Assembly: GCF_003346775.1 (NCBI RefSeq)
Contig: NZ_CP031219.1
Location: 930,001-994,000, forward strand
Direction of reading: 5' to 3'
DNA length: 64,000 bases
From: Malaciobacter mytili LMG 24559
Lineage (GTDB): Bacteria; Campylobacterota; Campylobacteria; Campylobacterales; Arcobacteraceae
The translations under genes and the position numbers were made by a program. Below the pieces are notes generated by a model that had not been told where the DNA came from, ran no database searches, and saw only the letters and a list, made by a program, of their open reading frames with translations. Positions 27,545-34,805 of this stretch are shown piece by piece (the first letter of the stretch is position 1; each line of letters opens with the position of its first letter).

Positions 27545-28306
27545 ATGGCTATACCAATTAGAAAAGCAAATGAAATTGAAAAGCTTCGCAACGCAAACGT
27601 AATCGTTGCGAAGACTTTAAATTACTTAAGAGAAAATGTTAAAGCTGGTATGACTTTAAAAGAAGTTGATGCTTTAGGTGATAAATTTATAACTGACTTG
27701 GGTGCTAGACCTTCGTTTAAAGGTCTTTATGGTTTCCCTAATGCTATTTGTACTTCATTAAATGAAGTTATTATTCATGGTATACCAACAGATACTGTTT
27801 TAAAAGAAGGTGATATTTTAGGCCTAGATATTGGAACAGAATTAGAAGGTTGGTATGGTGACGCTGCTATTACAATGCCAATTGGCAAAATTTCAAAAGA
27901 AGATGAAGACTTAATCGCTTGTGCAAAAGATTCTTTATATCATGCTATTGATATTATTCATGAAGGTATGAGATTTAAAGAACTTTCAAAAGCTATTGAA
28001 GATTTTATAGTAGCAAGAGGGTATCAACCACTTGTGAGATTTTGTGGACATGGTATTGGTAAAAAACCTCACGATGAACCAGAAATTCCTAACTATGTAG
28101 AAAATGGGAATGTTAAATCTGGACCAAAAATCAAAAATGGTATGGTTTTTTGTATAGAACCTATGATTTGTCAAAAGAAAAGAGAACCTATTATTTTAGA
28201 AAATAATTGGGATGTAATTTCAGAAGATGGATTAAGAGGTAGTCATTATGAACATACAGTTGCTATCGTAAATGGTAGAGCTGAAATATTAAGTACAGTA
28301 GATTAA
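27545..28306 (+). CDS. map: Type I methionine aminopeptidase
   Basis: Map removes the starting methionine from new proteins. The metal ligands of the family are visible: the Asp of LDIGTELEGWYGDAAITM (two Asp), the His in CGHGIG, and the Glu residues in FCIEPM and SHYEHTVAI. From the ATG at 27545 it has 253 residues. A GTG at 27524 inside secY would add seven residues that are not family-like (MRLVYKK), so I use the later start. Confidence 0.95.
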   Translation: MAIPIRKANEIEKLRNANVIVAKTLNYLRENVKAGMTLKEVDALGDKFITDLGARPSFKGLYGFPNAICTSLNEVIIHGIPTDTVLKEGDILGLDIGTELEGWYGDAAITMPIGKISKEDEDLIACAKDSLYHAIDIIHEGMRFKELSKAIEDFIVARGYQPLVRFCGHGIGKKPHDEPEIPNYVENGNVKSGPKIKNGMVFCIEPMICQKKREPIILENNWDVISEDGLRGSHYEHTVAIVNGRAEILSTVD

Positions 28307-28322
28307 TTAGGGAGACAATAAA

Positions 28323-28541
28323 GTGGCAAAAGATGATGTTATTGTGATTGATGGTAAAGTTATTGAAGCTTTACCAAATGCAATGTTCAGGGTAGAATTA
28401 GATAATGGACATGTAGTTTTATGTCATATCTCTGGAAAAATGAGAATGCATTATATTAAAATTTTACCTGGTGATACAGTAAAAGTTGAAATTACACCTT
28501 ATTCACTTGATAAAGGTAGAATTACTCACAGATATAAGTAA
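28323..28541 (+). CDS. infA: Translation initiation factor IF-1
   Basis: IF-1 (72 residues) is an OB-fold protein that blocks the A site during initiation. [25 protein letters not shown] and [19 protein letters not shown] are diagnostic apart from small changes (GKMRMHYI for GKMRKNYI). The start is GTG with GGGAGACAATAAA upstream. It ends the operon: a strong terminator follows and L36, S13, S11, S4, RpoA and L17 are not next. Confidence 0.97.
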   Translation: MAKDDVIVIDGKVIEALPNAMFRVELDNGHVVLCHISGKMRMHYIKILPGDTVKVEITPYSLDKGRITHRYK

Positions 28542-28550
28542 TTTTTATAA

Positions 28551-28588
28551 AAAGAGACATTTATTTATAAATGTGTCTCTTTTTTTTT
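28551..28588 (+). terminator. Terminator of the S10-spc operon
   Basis: AAAGAGACA (28551-28559) pairs perfectly with TGTCTCTTT (28574-28582) and is followed by T's up to 28588. It lies 10 bases after the infA stop and defines the end of the ribosomal operon. Confidence 0.85.
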
Positions 28589-28646
28589 ACTTTTTTAGAA
28601 TAATCTTGATAAAATAACCATAAAATTTTATAAAGTTGTTATAGTT

Positions 28647-29903
28647 ATGAATGATATTAGAAAGATTATAAAAAATACTATTAAATCTCTTACAACGCAA
28701 GAAATTGTGGCTACTCCTGTTAAATATTCAAAAGAGTTTTATAAGCAAGCAAAAGAGTTAAATCTAAGCATTGATGAACTTAAAGAATTTGAAAAGATAA
28801 TAAATTCTCTAAATGATGAAGAAAAATTATTTATAAGAGAAAATAATATTACAACCTACTATGAACTTACTCAAGTACTTTTAAATAGAGTTTCAAATAA
28901 AGATTTACTACGATTTATAGAACAATTAGATTTTTATCTAACTCCTTCAATTGATTATTCTATAGAGAATAAAATAGGTGAACTAAAAGAAGAACTTATA
29001 AGTGAACCTCAAAAACTTATTAAAAATAGCACTTTAAATAGAATTAGAAAATATACTAATGAAAGAGTTAGTAGAGATAAAATAGTAGTGCAAGAAAAAG
29101 CAAAAGATGTAAAAAAAGTTATAGGTCTTATGGGAAAATATTTTGATAAATGTTTACTTCAAAGTAATGATACATCAAAAGAAGTTTCTATGATTAAGGG
29201 TGAACTTGAAGCTTTAGAGCTATCAAAGCATTCAGCAAGAGATTTAGCAATGTTACAAAGCAAACTTGTAGATACTATTCATAAATTAGAACATAGTATT
29301 GAAGAGTCTCAAGCTGAACTTTTTAAAGGACAGAAAGATTGTGTCTTTTTACAAAAACAGATAAATAAATTACAACAAGATTTAAATGAAGTAAGTCGTG
29401 AAAAAGATATTGATTTTCTAACAGGTATTCCAAATAGAAGAGCTTTTGTAGCAGAAGTTGATAAAATAGAAAATGAATATGAGATTTTTAAATCAAAATA
29501 TGCAATTGTTTTTTATGATATAGATCATTTTAAAACAATAAATGATAATTATGGGCATGAATGTGGGGATACTGTTCTTACTACTTTTGCAACTATTTTG
29601 AAAAAACTAACTCGTGAAGAAGATGTTATTTGTAGATATGGTGGGGAAGAGTTTGTTGCTCTTATTCATTATACAGAAGATAATGAAGTTATAAGTTATT
29701 TAAAGCGTGTACAAAATATAATTTCAACTAATAAATTTGTACATAAAGATATAAAACTAAAAGTAAAATTTTGTGCTGGAGTTGTATATAGAAATAAATA
29801 TAACTCATATAAAGAGGCAATAAATCAAGCTGATATACTATTAAACAAAGCAAAACATGAAGGTAGAAATAAGATAATTATTGATACTGGAAACTATATT
29901 TAA
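28647..29903 (+). CDS. Diguanylate cyclase (GGDEF domain)
   Basis: This 418-residue cytoplasmic protein has a C-terminal GGDEF domain (about 245-410) with IPNRRAF, YDIDHFKTIND and the active-site loop RYGGEEFVAL (GGEEF near 332-336), so it should make cyclic di-GMP. I see no RxxD inhibitory site at the usual five residues before GGEEF. The N-terminal 240 residues are helical and include a long coiled coil (about 175-245) with no recognised sensor; there is no membrane helix. The coiled coil may dimerise the cyclase and set its activity. It starts after the ribosomal operon terminator and is monocistronic. Confidence 0.9.
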   Translation: MNDIRKIIKNTIKSLTTQEIVATPVKYSKEFYKQAKELNLSIDELKEFEKIINSLNDEEKLFIRENNITTYYELTQVLLNRVSNKDLLRFIEQLDFYLTPSIDYSIENKIGELKEELISEPQKLIKNSTLNRIRKYTNERVSRDKIVVQEKAKDVKKVIGLMGKYFDKCLLQSNDTSKEVSMIKGELEALELSKHSARDLAMLQSKLVDTIHKLEHSIEESQAELFKGQKDCVFLQKQINKLQQDLNEVSREKDIDFLTGIPNRRAFVAEVDKIENEYEIFKSKYAIVFYDIDHFKTINDNYGHECGDTVLTTFATILKKLTREEDVICRYGGEEFVALIHYTEDNEVISYLKRVQNIISTNKFVHKDIKLKVKFCAGVVYRNKYNSYKEAINQADILLNKAKHEGRNKIIIDTGNYI

Positions 29904-29908
29904 TTACA

Positions 29909-29984
29909 CAAAGCTATGAAGCCTTATATTAGTTATAAGTTCACGCTAATAAGGTTATAACTAATACTTAGCTTCATAGTTTTG
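29909..29984. repeat. Long imperfect hairpin (30-base arms) between convergent genes
   Basis: The arms 29909-29938 and 29955-29984 are about 85% complementary, starting with CAAAGCTATGAAG and its partner CTTCATAGTTTTG and closing with ATTAGTTATAA/TTATAACTAAT, around a 16-base loop. Inside, CCTTATATTAG can also pair with CTAATAAGG, giving an alternative fold. It fills the gap between the cyclase and the small HTH gene. It may be a bidirectional terminator, but the length is unusual and it could be a small mobile or dispersed repeat. Confidence 0.6.
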
Positions 29985-29991
29985 CATAAAT

Positions 29992-30204
29992 TTAAAGTTT
30001 ATTCTCCGTAAACTTAATCTCTTCTTCCAAAATATTCTTTTGATTTATCATAACTTGTAAATTTTGTCGTAAAAGCTCTTTATGCTTATACGACTCAATT
30101 ATAAAGTTATAAAGTTTAGGTCTTGTTTTTTTCCAATTATGTAAAGTTGTCTTATTTACTCCTAAATCTTTTTCCAATTTTCTAAGACTTGGTAAAGTCA
30201 TCAT
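29992..30204 (-). CDS. Small helix-turn-helix DNA-binding protein
   Basis: This 70-residue protein has an N-terminal HTH: LRKLEKDLGVNKTTLHNWKKTRPKLYNFI (about 7-35), with the turn at DLGVNKTTLHNWK, followed by a basic helical tail rich in Gln/Asn/Lys (36-70), suited to dimerisation. It should bind DNA as a regulator; no ligand domain is present. AGGATTT precedes the ATG on the minus strand. Two 22-base direct repeats in its upstream region, shared with the divergent UDG-like gene, are good candidates for its operators. Such small HTH proteins also occur as phage or toxin-antitoxin regulators, but no partner gene is next to it. Confidence 0.7.
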   Translation of the reverse strand: MMTLPSLRKLEKDLGVNKTTLHNWKKTRPKLYNFIIESYKHKELLRQNLQVMINQKNILEEEIKFTENKL

Positions 30205-30231
30205 AAATCCTGTATTGTTGCTTAAACTCTA

Positions 30232-30253
30232 TTGTACAAAATTTTTGAACAAA
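30232..30253. promoter_or_regulatory. Operator-like direct repeat, copy 1
   Basis: TTGTACAAA followed by seven bases and AACAAA, with copy 2 exactly 42 bases downstream (17 of 22 identical). It contains the palindrome TTGTACAA. Read on the minus strand it overlaps a possible -10 (TACAAT) of the small HTH gene. Confidence 0.5.
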
Positions 30254-30273
30254 AAGCAATAAAAATTAATAAA

Positions 30274-30295
30274 TTGTACAAATAAATGGAACAAA
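30274..30295. promoter_or_regulatory. Operator-like direct repeat, copy 2
   Basis: This repeats TTGTACAAA-N7-AACAAA 42 bases, about four helical turns, from copy 1, placing both on the same face of DNA. It lies just before the UDG-like gene, so one regulator could control both divergent genes. Confidence 0.5.
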
Positions 30296-30329
30296 TTTGG
30301 CTAAAAGTTTAAATTTTGTAAAATTTTGC

Positions 30330-30995
30330 ATGACAAAAGCAGTAAAAAATAGAATTTTATATCAATTGAACTTCTTAAAATCTATTGGATTTGAGTATCA
30401 TTGTAATGTTGATTTTGGAAATAATGAGTTATCTAACTCAACTTTACCTAATAATTTAGATGAGTTAGAAAATATCGTTAAGAACTGTTATTTATGTGAT
30501 TTGTGTAAGAGTAGAAAAAATATTCTTTTTTCAAAGGGAAGTAAAAATGCACAAATTATGTTTATTTTAGATGAGCCAACTGCAAGTGAAGATGAAACGG
30601 GTGAGTTTTATATTGGAAAAAGTGGTGAAATCTTAGTTAAAATGATACAAAATGTTTTAGAATTGGAAGTGAACGATATATATATCACAAATATAGTAAA
30701 ATGTAAAAGTAGTGAGGGATTTTATCCTACACATGCAAATAGCTGTAATGCCTATTTAAGTAAACAAATAGAGATTTTAAACCCAATGTTAATCGTAACT
30801 TTTGGAGAAAAAGCTTATAAATATCTAGTAAATGATAATAGTTCTTTTGAACAAGTAAGAGGAAATATTTTACCTTTTAAATATTATAATTTATTGCCAA
30901 CTTTTTCACCCTCTATTTTACTTAGAAATCCATCACTTAAAAAAGATGCATATTATGATATGCTAAAAATAAAATCTATACTGGAGATAACTTGA
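30330..30995 (+). CDS. Uracil-DNA glycosylase family 4-like protein, diverged active-site motifs
   Basis: This 221-residue protein (from the ATG at 30330; a TTG at 30297 would add 11 residues and overlaps the operator repeat) follows the family 4 UDG pattern: an iron-sulfur site suggested by C53, C56, C125 and C139, motif-A region ILDEPTASEDETGEFYIGKSGEIL and motif-B region LLPTFSPSILLRNPSLKKDA. In active enzymes motif A reads GEAPG or GEGPG and motif B contains HPS or HPA; here these are DEPTA and FSPS, so the glycines and the histidine are missing. It may be a changed or inactive glycosylase. The stop overlaps the lipoprotein start. Confidence 0.7.
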   Translation: MTKAVKNRILYQLNFLKSIGFEYHCNVDFGNNELSNSTLPNNLDELENIVKNCYLCDLCKSRKNILFSKGSKNAQIMFILDEPTASEDETGEFYIGKSGEILVKMIQNVLELEVNDIYITNIVKCKSSEGFYPTHANSCNAYLSKQIEILNPMLIVTFGEKAYKYLVNDNSSFEQVRGNILPFKYYNLLPTFSPSILLRNPSLKKDAYYDMLKIKSILEIT

Positions 30996-32107
30996 GACAG
31001 ATAGTATTAATATTAATTTCAATATTTTTATTTTTTGGTTGTACTCAAAAACAACAAGTAATTGAAATAAAAAAAGATGAGCAAGATATTGCTAAAACGC
31101 AGATACCTAAAACTGACAAAGCAGATGAAGAAAGCTTTTCACAAGAAGTAATAAATGAAGTAAAAGCTATTAAGGATGAGGATTTAGATGATGGAGTTTT
31201 TAAACTTGCAATTATTTATCCTTCAAAAATAGTAGGAAAGTATGCAAATAATACTGTAAATACTATAACAGGTTATTTGCTATTTAAAAATGAAAAGTTT
31301 AAAATTGAAACTTTTGATACTATAGATGAAACACCTACAAGTATAGAAGAGAAGATTAAAGAAATTGAAACTAAAAACTATTCTAAAATAATAGCTTTAT
31401 TTACAGAAACGGGTTATGATAAAATGACTTCTTTTTCTTTTGATAGTAAGACAAAGGTATATTTTCCTTTATTAAATAAAGATAATTTATTTTTAACAAA
31501 AGAGAATTTTATTTATGGTGGAATTTCATATAAGAGACAAATAGAGCTTTTACAAACTATGTCAAATAATAAAAATGTTATGTATTTTCAAAATAATTAT
31601 TTAGGAAATAAGCTAAAAACTATTTATGAAAATAGTGTACCTTCTATTGAAATTATAAAAGAAGTATCAGGTTCTAATAATGATTATAAAGCTTTAGTTG
31701 ATAATGAAAAACTAGAAGAAGCTTCAATTATGTTAAATACTTCTATTATTAAAACTTCTATTTTATTATCTCAAATTAGAGGATTTCAAAAGCAACCAAG
31801 TGTTATTTTATCTACGCAGTTAAATTATAATCCCTTATTGATTTCTCTAACTCAAGCAGAAGATAGAATTAATTTTATTATTGCTAATTCTATAGATAAA
31901 ACTGATGAAAAACTTGAAGATATTTTAGATTCTTTTGATTCTGAAATTGTTTATGATTGGGTTAATTATTCATCTTTAATAGGAGTAAATTTACTTTTTA
32001 ATAACAATAAAGATGAACTTATTAAAACAAAAATTGAAGGAAATAAAGTTTATTATGAGCCAAAGCTTTATAATGCCACAGAGTATGGTTTTCAAAAGAT
32101 TAAGTAA
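30992..32107 (+). CDS. Putative lipoprotein, periplasmic binding protein-like
   Basis: This 371-residue protein has a lipoprotein signal ending LFFGC (lipid Cys at 17), followed by a charged linker (18-70) rich in Asp/Glu/Lys. The rest has an alternating strand-helix pattern ([62 protein letters not shown]) that recalls type I periplasmic-binding domains, such as LpoA or Leu/Ile/Val-binding proteins. The start is TTG overlapping the upstream stop. I cannot name the ligand; a link to cell-wall synthesis, as for LpoA, is only a guess. Confidence 0.7.
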   Translation: MRQIVLILISIFLFFGCTQKQQVIEIKKDEQDIAKTQIPKTDKADEESFSQEVINEVKAIKDEDLDDGVFKLAIIYPSKIVGKYANNTVNTITGYLLFKNEKFKIETFDTIDETPTSIEEKIKEIETKNYSKIIALFTETGYDKMTSFSFDSKTKVYFPLLNKDNLFLTKENFIYGGISYKRQIELLQTMSNNKNVMYFQNNYLGNKLKTIYENSVPSIEIIKEVSGSNNDYKALVDNEKLEEASIMLNTSIIKTSILLSQIRGFQKQPSVILSTQLNYNPLLISLTQAEDRINFIIANSIDKTDEKLEDILDSFDSEIVYDWVNYSSLIGVNLLFNNNKDELIKTKIEGNKVYYEPKLYNATEYGFQKIK

Positions 32108-32115
32108 ATCTTAGT

Positions 32116-32121
32116 TATAAT
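32116..32121 (+). promoter_or_regulatory. -10 box of aspS
   Basis: TATAAT lies in the 44-base gap before aspS, giving a leader of about 25 bases with GGAG (32141-32144) before the TTG start. Confidence 0.55.
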
Positions 32122-32151
32122 CGCGAATATTTAAAAAGACGGAGTTTAAAA

Positions 32152-33903
32152 TTGAGAACGCATTATTGTACTGACGTAACTGAAAAAAACATTGGTGAAG
32201 CTGTTACTGTTGCAGGTTGGGTTAATAGTAGAAGAGATCACGGTGGAATTATATTTATTGATTTAAGAGATAGAGGTGGAATCGTTCAATTAGTATGTGA
32301 TCCACAAGATAGTAAAGAGGCTTTAGAAATTGCTGAAACAGTAAGAGATGAGTTTGTTTTAGTAGCTCAAGGAAAAGTAAGAGCAAGAGGAGAAGGATTA
32401 GAAAATCCAAACTTAATTACTGGAAAAATTGAAATTGTTGTTGAGAAACTAGTAATTGAAAATAGATCAAAACCTATGCCTTTTGATTTAGGTGATGAAA
32501 AAGTAAATGAAGAAATTAGATTAAGAAATAGATTTTTAGAATTAAGAACACCAAAAGCTTTTAATATTTTTAAATTAAGAAGTAAAGCAACTATTCAAGT
32601 AAGAAATACTTTAGATGAATTAGGTTTTATAGATGTTGAAACTCCAATTTTAACAAAATCTACTCCTGAAGGAGCAAGGGATTATTTAGTACCATCAAGA
32701 GTACACCCAGGGGAATTTTATGCGCTTCCTCAATCTCCTCAATTATTTAAACAACTTTTAATGGTTGCTGGATTTGATAAATATTTCCAAATTGCTAAAT
32801 GTTTTAGAGATGAAGATTTAAGAGCAGATAGACAACCTGAATTTACTCAAATAGATGTTGAGATGTCTTTTTGTAATCAAGAAGATGTTATAAAAGTAGC
32901 TGAAAGATTAATTTATGATGTATTTACTGCTTGTGGAAAAGAAGTTCCTTCAACTTTCCCTAGAATTAGATATAGTGAAGCTATGGAAAAATATGGTAGT
33001 GATAAACCTGATTTAAGATTTGATATGCCTATGGTAGATGTTATTGATATTTTTGCTAACTCTACAAATGAAATTTTTTCTGAAATTGCTAAAGATAAAA
33101 AGAAAAATAGAATTAAAGCTTTAAGATGTCCAAATGGAGATAATATTTTCTCAAAAAGACAAATGAAAAGCTTTGAAGATTATGTAAGAAAATTTGGAGC
33201 TAAAGGTTTAGGATACTTCCAAATGAAAGAAGATGGATTAAAAGGTCCATTAACAAAATTCTTTAGTGAAGCTGACTTAGAAGAGATTGTAAAAGCAACA
33301 CAACTTGAAGTTGGAGATGTGGTATTCTTTGGAGCAGGGGATAAAAAAACTGTTTGGGATTATATGGGAAGATTTAGATTATTCTTAGCTGACCAAATGC
33401 AAATTATTCCAGAAGATAAATATGAATTTGTATGGGTAGTTGATTTCCCTATGTTTGAAGTTGAAGATGGAAGAACTAAAGCTTTACATCACCCATTTAC
33501 TATGCCAAAATCTTTAGATAATATTGAAGATTTAGAAGAAATTGAGTCTGTTGCTTATGATATTGTATTAAATGGAACTGAACTTGGTGGTGGAAGTATA
33601 AGAATTCATAAAGAAGAAATACAAGAAAAAGTTTTTGAACTTATGGGTATTAGTAAAGAAGAAGCAAATGAAAAATTTGGATTCTTATTAGAAGCTTTAA
33701 GATATGGTGCTCCAAGTCATGGTGGATTTGCTATGGGATTAGATAGAATGGTTATGCTTTTAGCTGGAACTGATTCTATTAGAGATGTTATTGCTTTCCC
33801 TAAAACTCAAAAAGCACAATGTTTAATGACACAAGCTCCAAGTGCTGTTGATAATGAACAGTTAAAAGAGTTAAGTTTAAGAATTAGACAACCACAAGCA
33901 TAA
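32152..33903 (+). CDS. aspS: Aspartyl-tRNA synthetase
   Basis: AspS charges tRNA-Asp. The 583-residue class II enzyme has the N-terminal OB fold ([23 protein letters not shown] near 18-40), motif 2 [18 protein letters not shown] near 219-236, a bacterial GAD insert and motif 3 [14 protein letters not shown] near 524-537. The start is TTG at 32152. In bacteria without AsnRS or GlnRS this enzyme can also charge tRNA-Asn; that cannot be told from sequence here. Three non-essential-looking genes lie between aspS and adk, which are direct neighbours in Campylobacter. Confidence 0.97.
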   Translation: MRTHYCTDVTEKNIGEAVTVAGWVNSRRDHGGIIFIDLRDRGGIVQLVCDPQDSKEALEIAETVRDEFVLVAQGKVRARGEGLENPNLITGKIEIVVEKLVIENRSKPMPFDLGDEKVNEEIRLRNRFLELRTPKAFNIFKLRSKATIQVRNTLDELGFIDVETPILTKSTPEGARDYLVPSRVHPGEFYALPQSPQLFKQLLMVAGFDKYFQIAKCFRDEDLRADRQPEFTQIDVEMSFCNQEDVIKVAERLIYDVFTACGKEVPSTFPRIRYSEAMEKYGSDKPDLRFDMPMVDVIDIFANSTNEIFSEIAKDKKKNRIKALRCPNGDNIFSKRQMKSFEDYVRKFGAKGLGYFQMKEDGLKGPLTKFFSEADLEEIVKATQLEVGDVVFFGAGDKKTVWDYMGRFRLFLADQMQIIPEDKYEFVWVVDFPMFEVEDGRTKALHHPFTMPKSLDNIEDLEEIESVAYDIVLNGTELGGGSIRIHKEEIQEKVFELMGISKEEANEKFGFLLEALRYGAPSHGGFAMGLDRMVMLLAGTDSIRDVIAFPKTQKAQCLMTQAPSAVDNEQLKELSLRIRQPQA

Positions 33904-33920
33904 TTAAAAGTACACTTGAT

Positions 33921-34700
33921 ATGAAAAAAATAATTATACTTTTTTTTCTATCTTTGTGTTTTGTATTTGCCAAGCCCAAAGTGGCTGTGGCAATACCTCC
34001 ACTTGATTATATAATTCAAACAATCACAGAAAAAAGATTTTTAGTTCATTCTTTATATTCTGAAAATTATTTAACAGAAAATTTAAGTAGAAAAGAAGTA
34101 CGAGAAATTACTAAAAACTTAGTCTATTTAACACTAAATCTTCCAAAAGAGAAAGAACCTATAAAATATTTAAAAGCTATTTCTAAAATAGATATTGTAG
34201 ATGTTTCAAAAGGAATTATTAAAATAGACAATAACCCTTATGTTTGGACTGATCCTTTAAATTTTAGAATAATTGTTTTAAATGTCTATGAAGAAATAAT
34301 CAAATTAGATACTACTAATCAAGAGATATATTCTAATAATTTAGATAAATTACTTAGTGAAATTGATGAGATTTTTTTAAATACAAAAAAAGATATTTTT
34401 ACTTTAGAAAATTATAATTTATATGTTTTTGATGAATTTTGGGAATATTATGCAAAAAGGTATAGATTAAATTTTTTTAAAAGAGATAAAACATATTTTG
34501 ATGCAAAACAGATATATGAAACAATACTTTTTACAAGAGAAAAATCAATAAAAAAACTTTTAATTGATCCAAATGATGAACAAAAGCTAATAACTTTTTT
34601 TACTTCAAATTCAGAAACTACTGCTATTAAAAATAATATTTTCACAAGAAATTGGGAAGCAAATATAAATCAACTAACAAAAGATATAATAGAAAAATAA
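33921..34700 (+). CDS. ZnuA-like periplasmic protein lacking the metal-binding histidines
   Basis: This 259-residue exported protein (signal peptide 1-17) aligns by eye with cluster A-I zinc/manganese binding proteins: VAIPPLDYIIQTI at the start, then NPYVWTDPLNFRIIVLNV near 104-121 (ZnuA: DPHIWLDP), then VFDEFWEYYAKRYRLNFF near 169-186 (ZnuA: VFHDAYGYFAKRYGL). In each of these the zinc His is replaced, by Tyr and by Asp, and the N-terminal His region reads SENYLTEN with no His; I also see no His-rich loop. It therefore probably does not bind zinc in the normal way. No permease or ATPase gene is near. Function unknown. Confidence 0.7.
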   Translation: MKKIIILFFLSLCFVFAKPKVAVAIPPLDYIIQTITEKRFLVHSLYSENYLTENLSRKEVREITKNLVYLTLNLPKEKEPIKYLKAISKIDIVDVSKGIIKIDNNPYVWTDPLNFRIIVLNVYEEIIKLDTTNQEIYSNNLDKLLSEIDEIFLNTKKDIFTLENYNLYVFDEFWEYYAKRYRLNFFKRDKTYFDAKQIYETILFTREKSIKKLLIDPNDEQKLITFFTSNSETTAIKNNIFTRNWEANINQLTKDIIEK

Positions 34701-34805
34701 TTTTTATTTATATTTTATACAATTGTATATTTCATATACATATTAACTAAACATTTTATTCTTTAAAAGATATATAATTTTTATATGTAATTTAGGGGAG
34801 AAACT

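Noticed and set aside
34717-34728. Palindrome ATACAATTGTAT before the Cache-CheW gene
   Set aside because: Short AT palindromes are expected by chance here; there is no second copy or promoter link.
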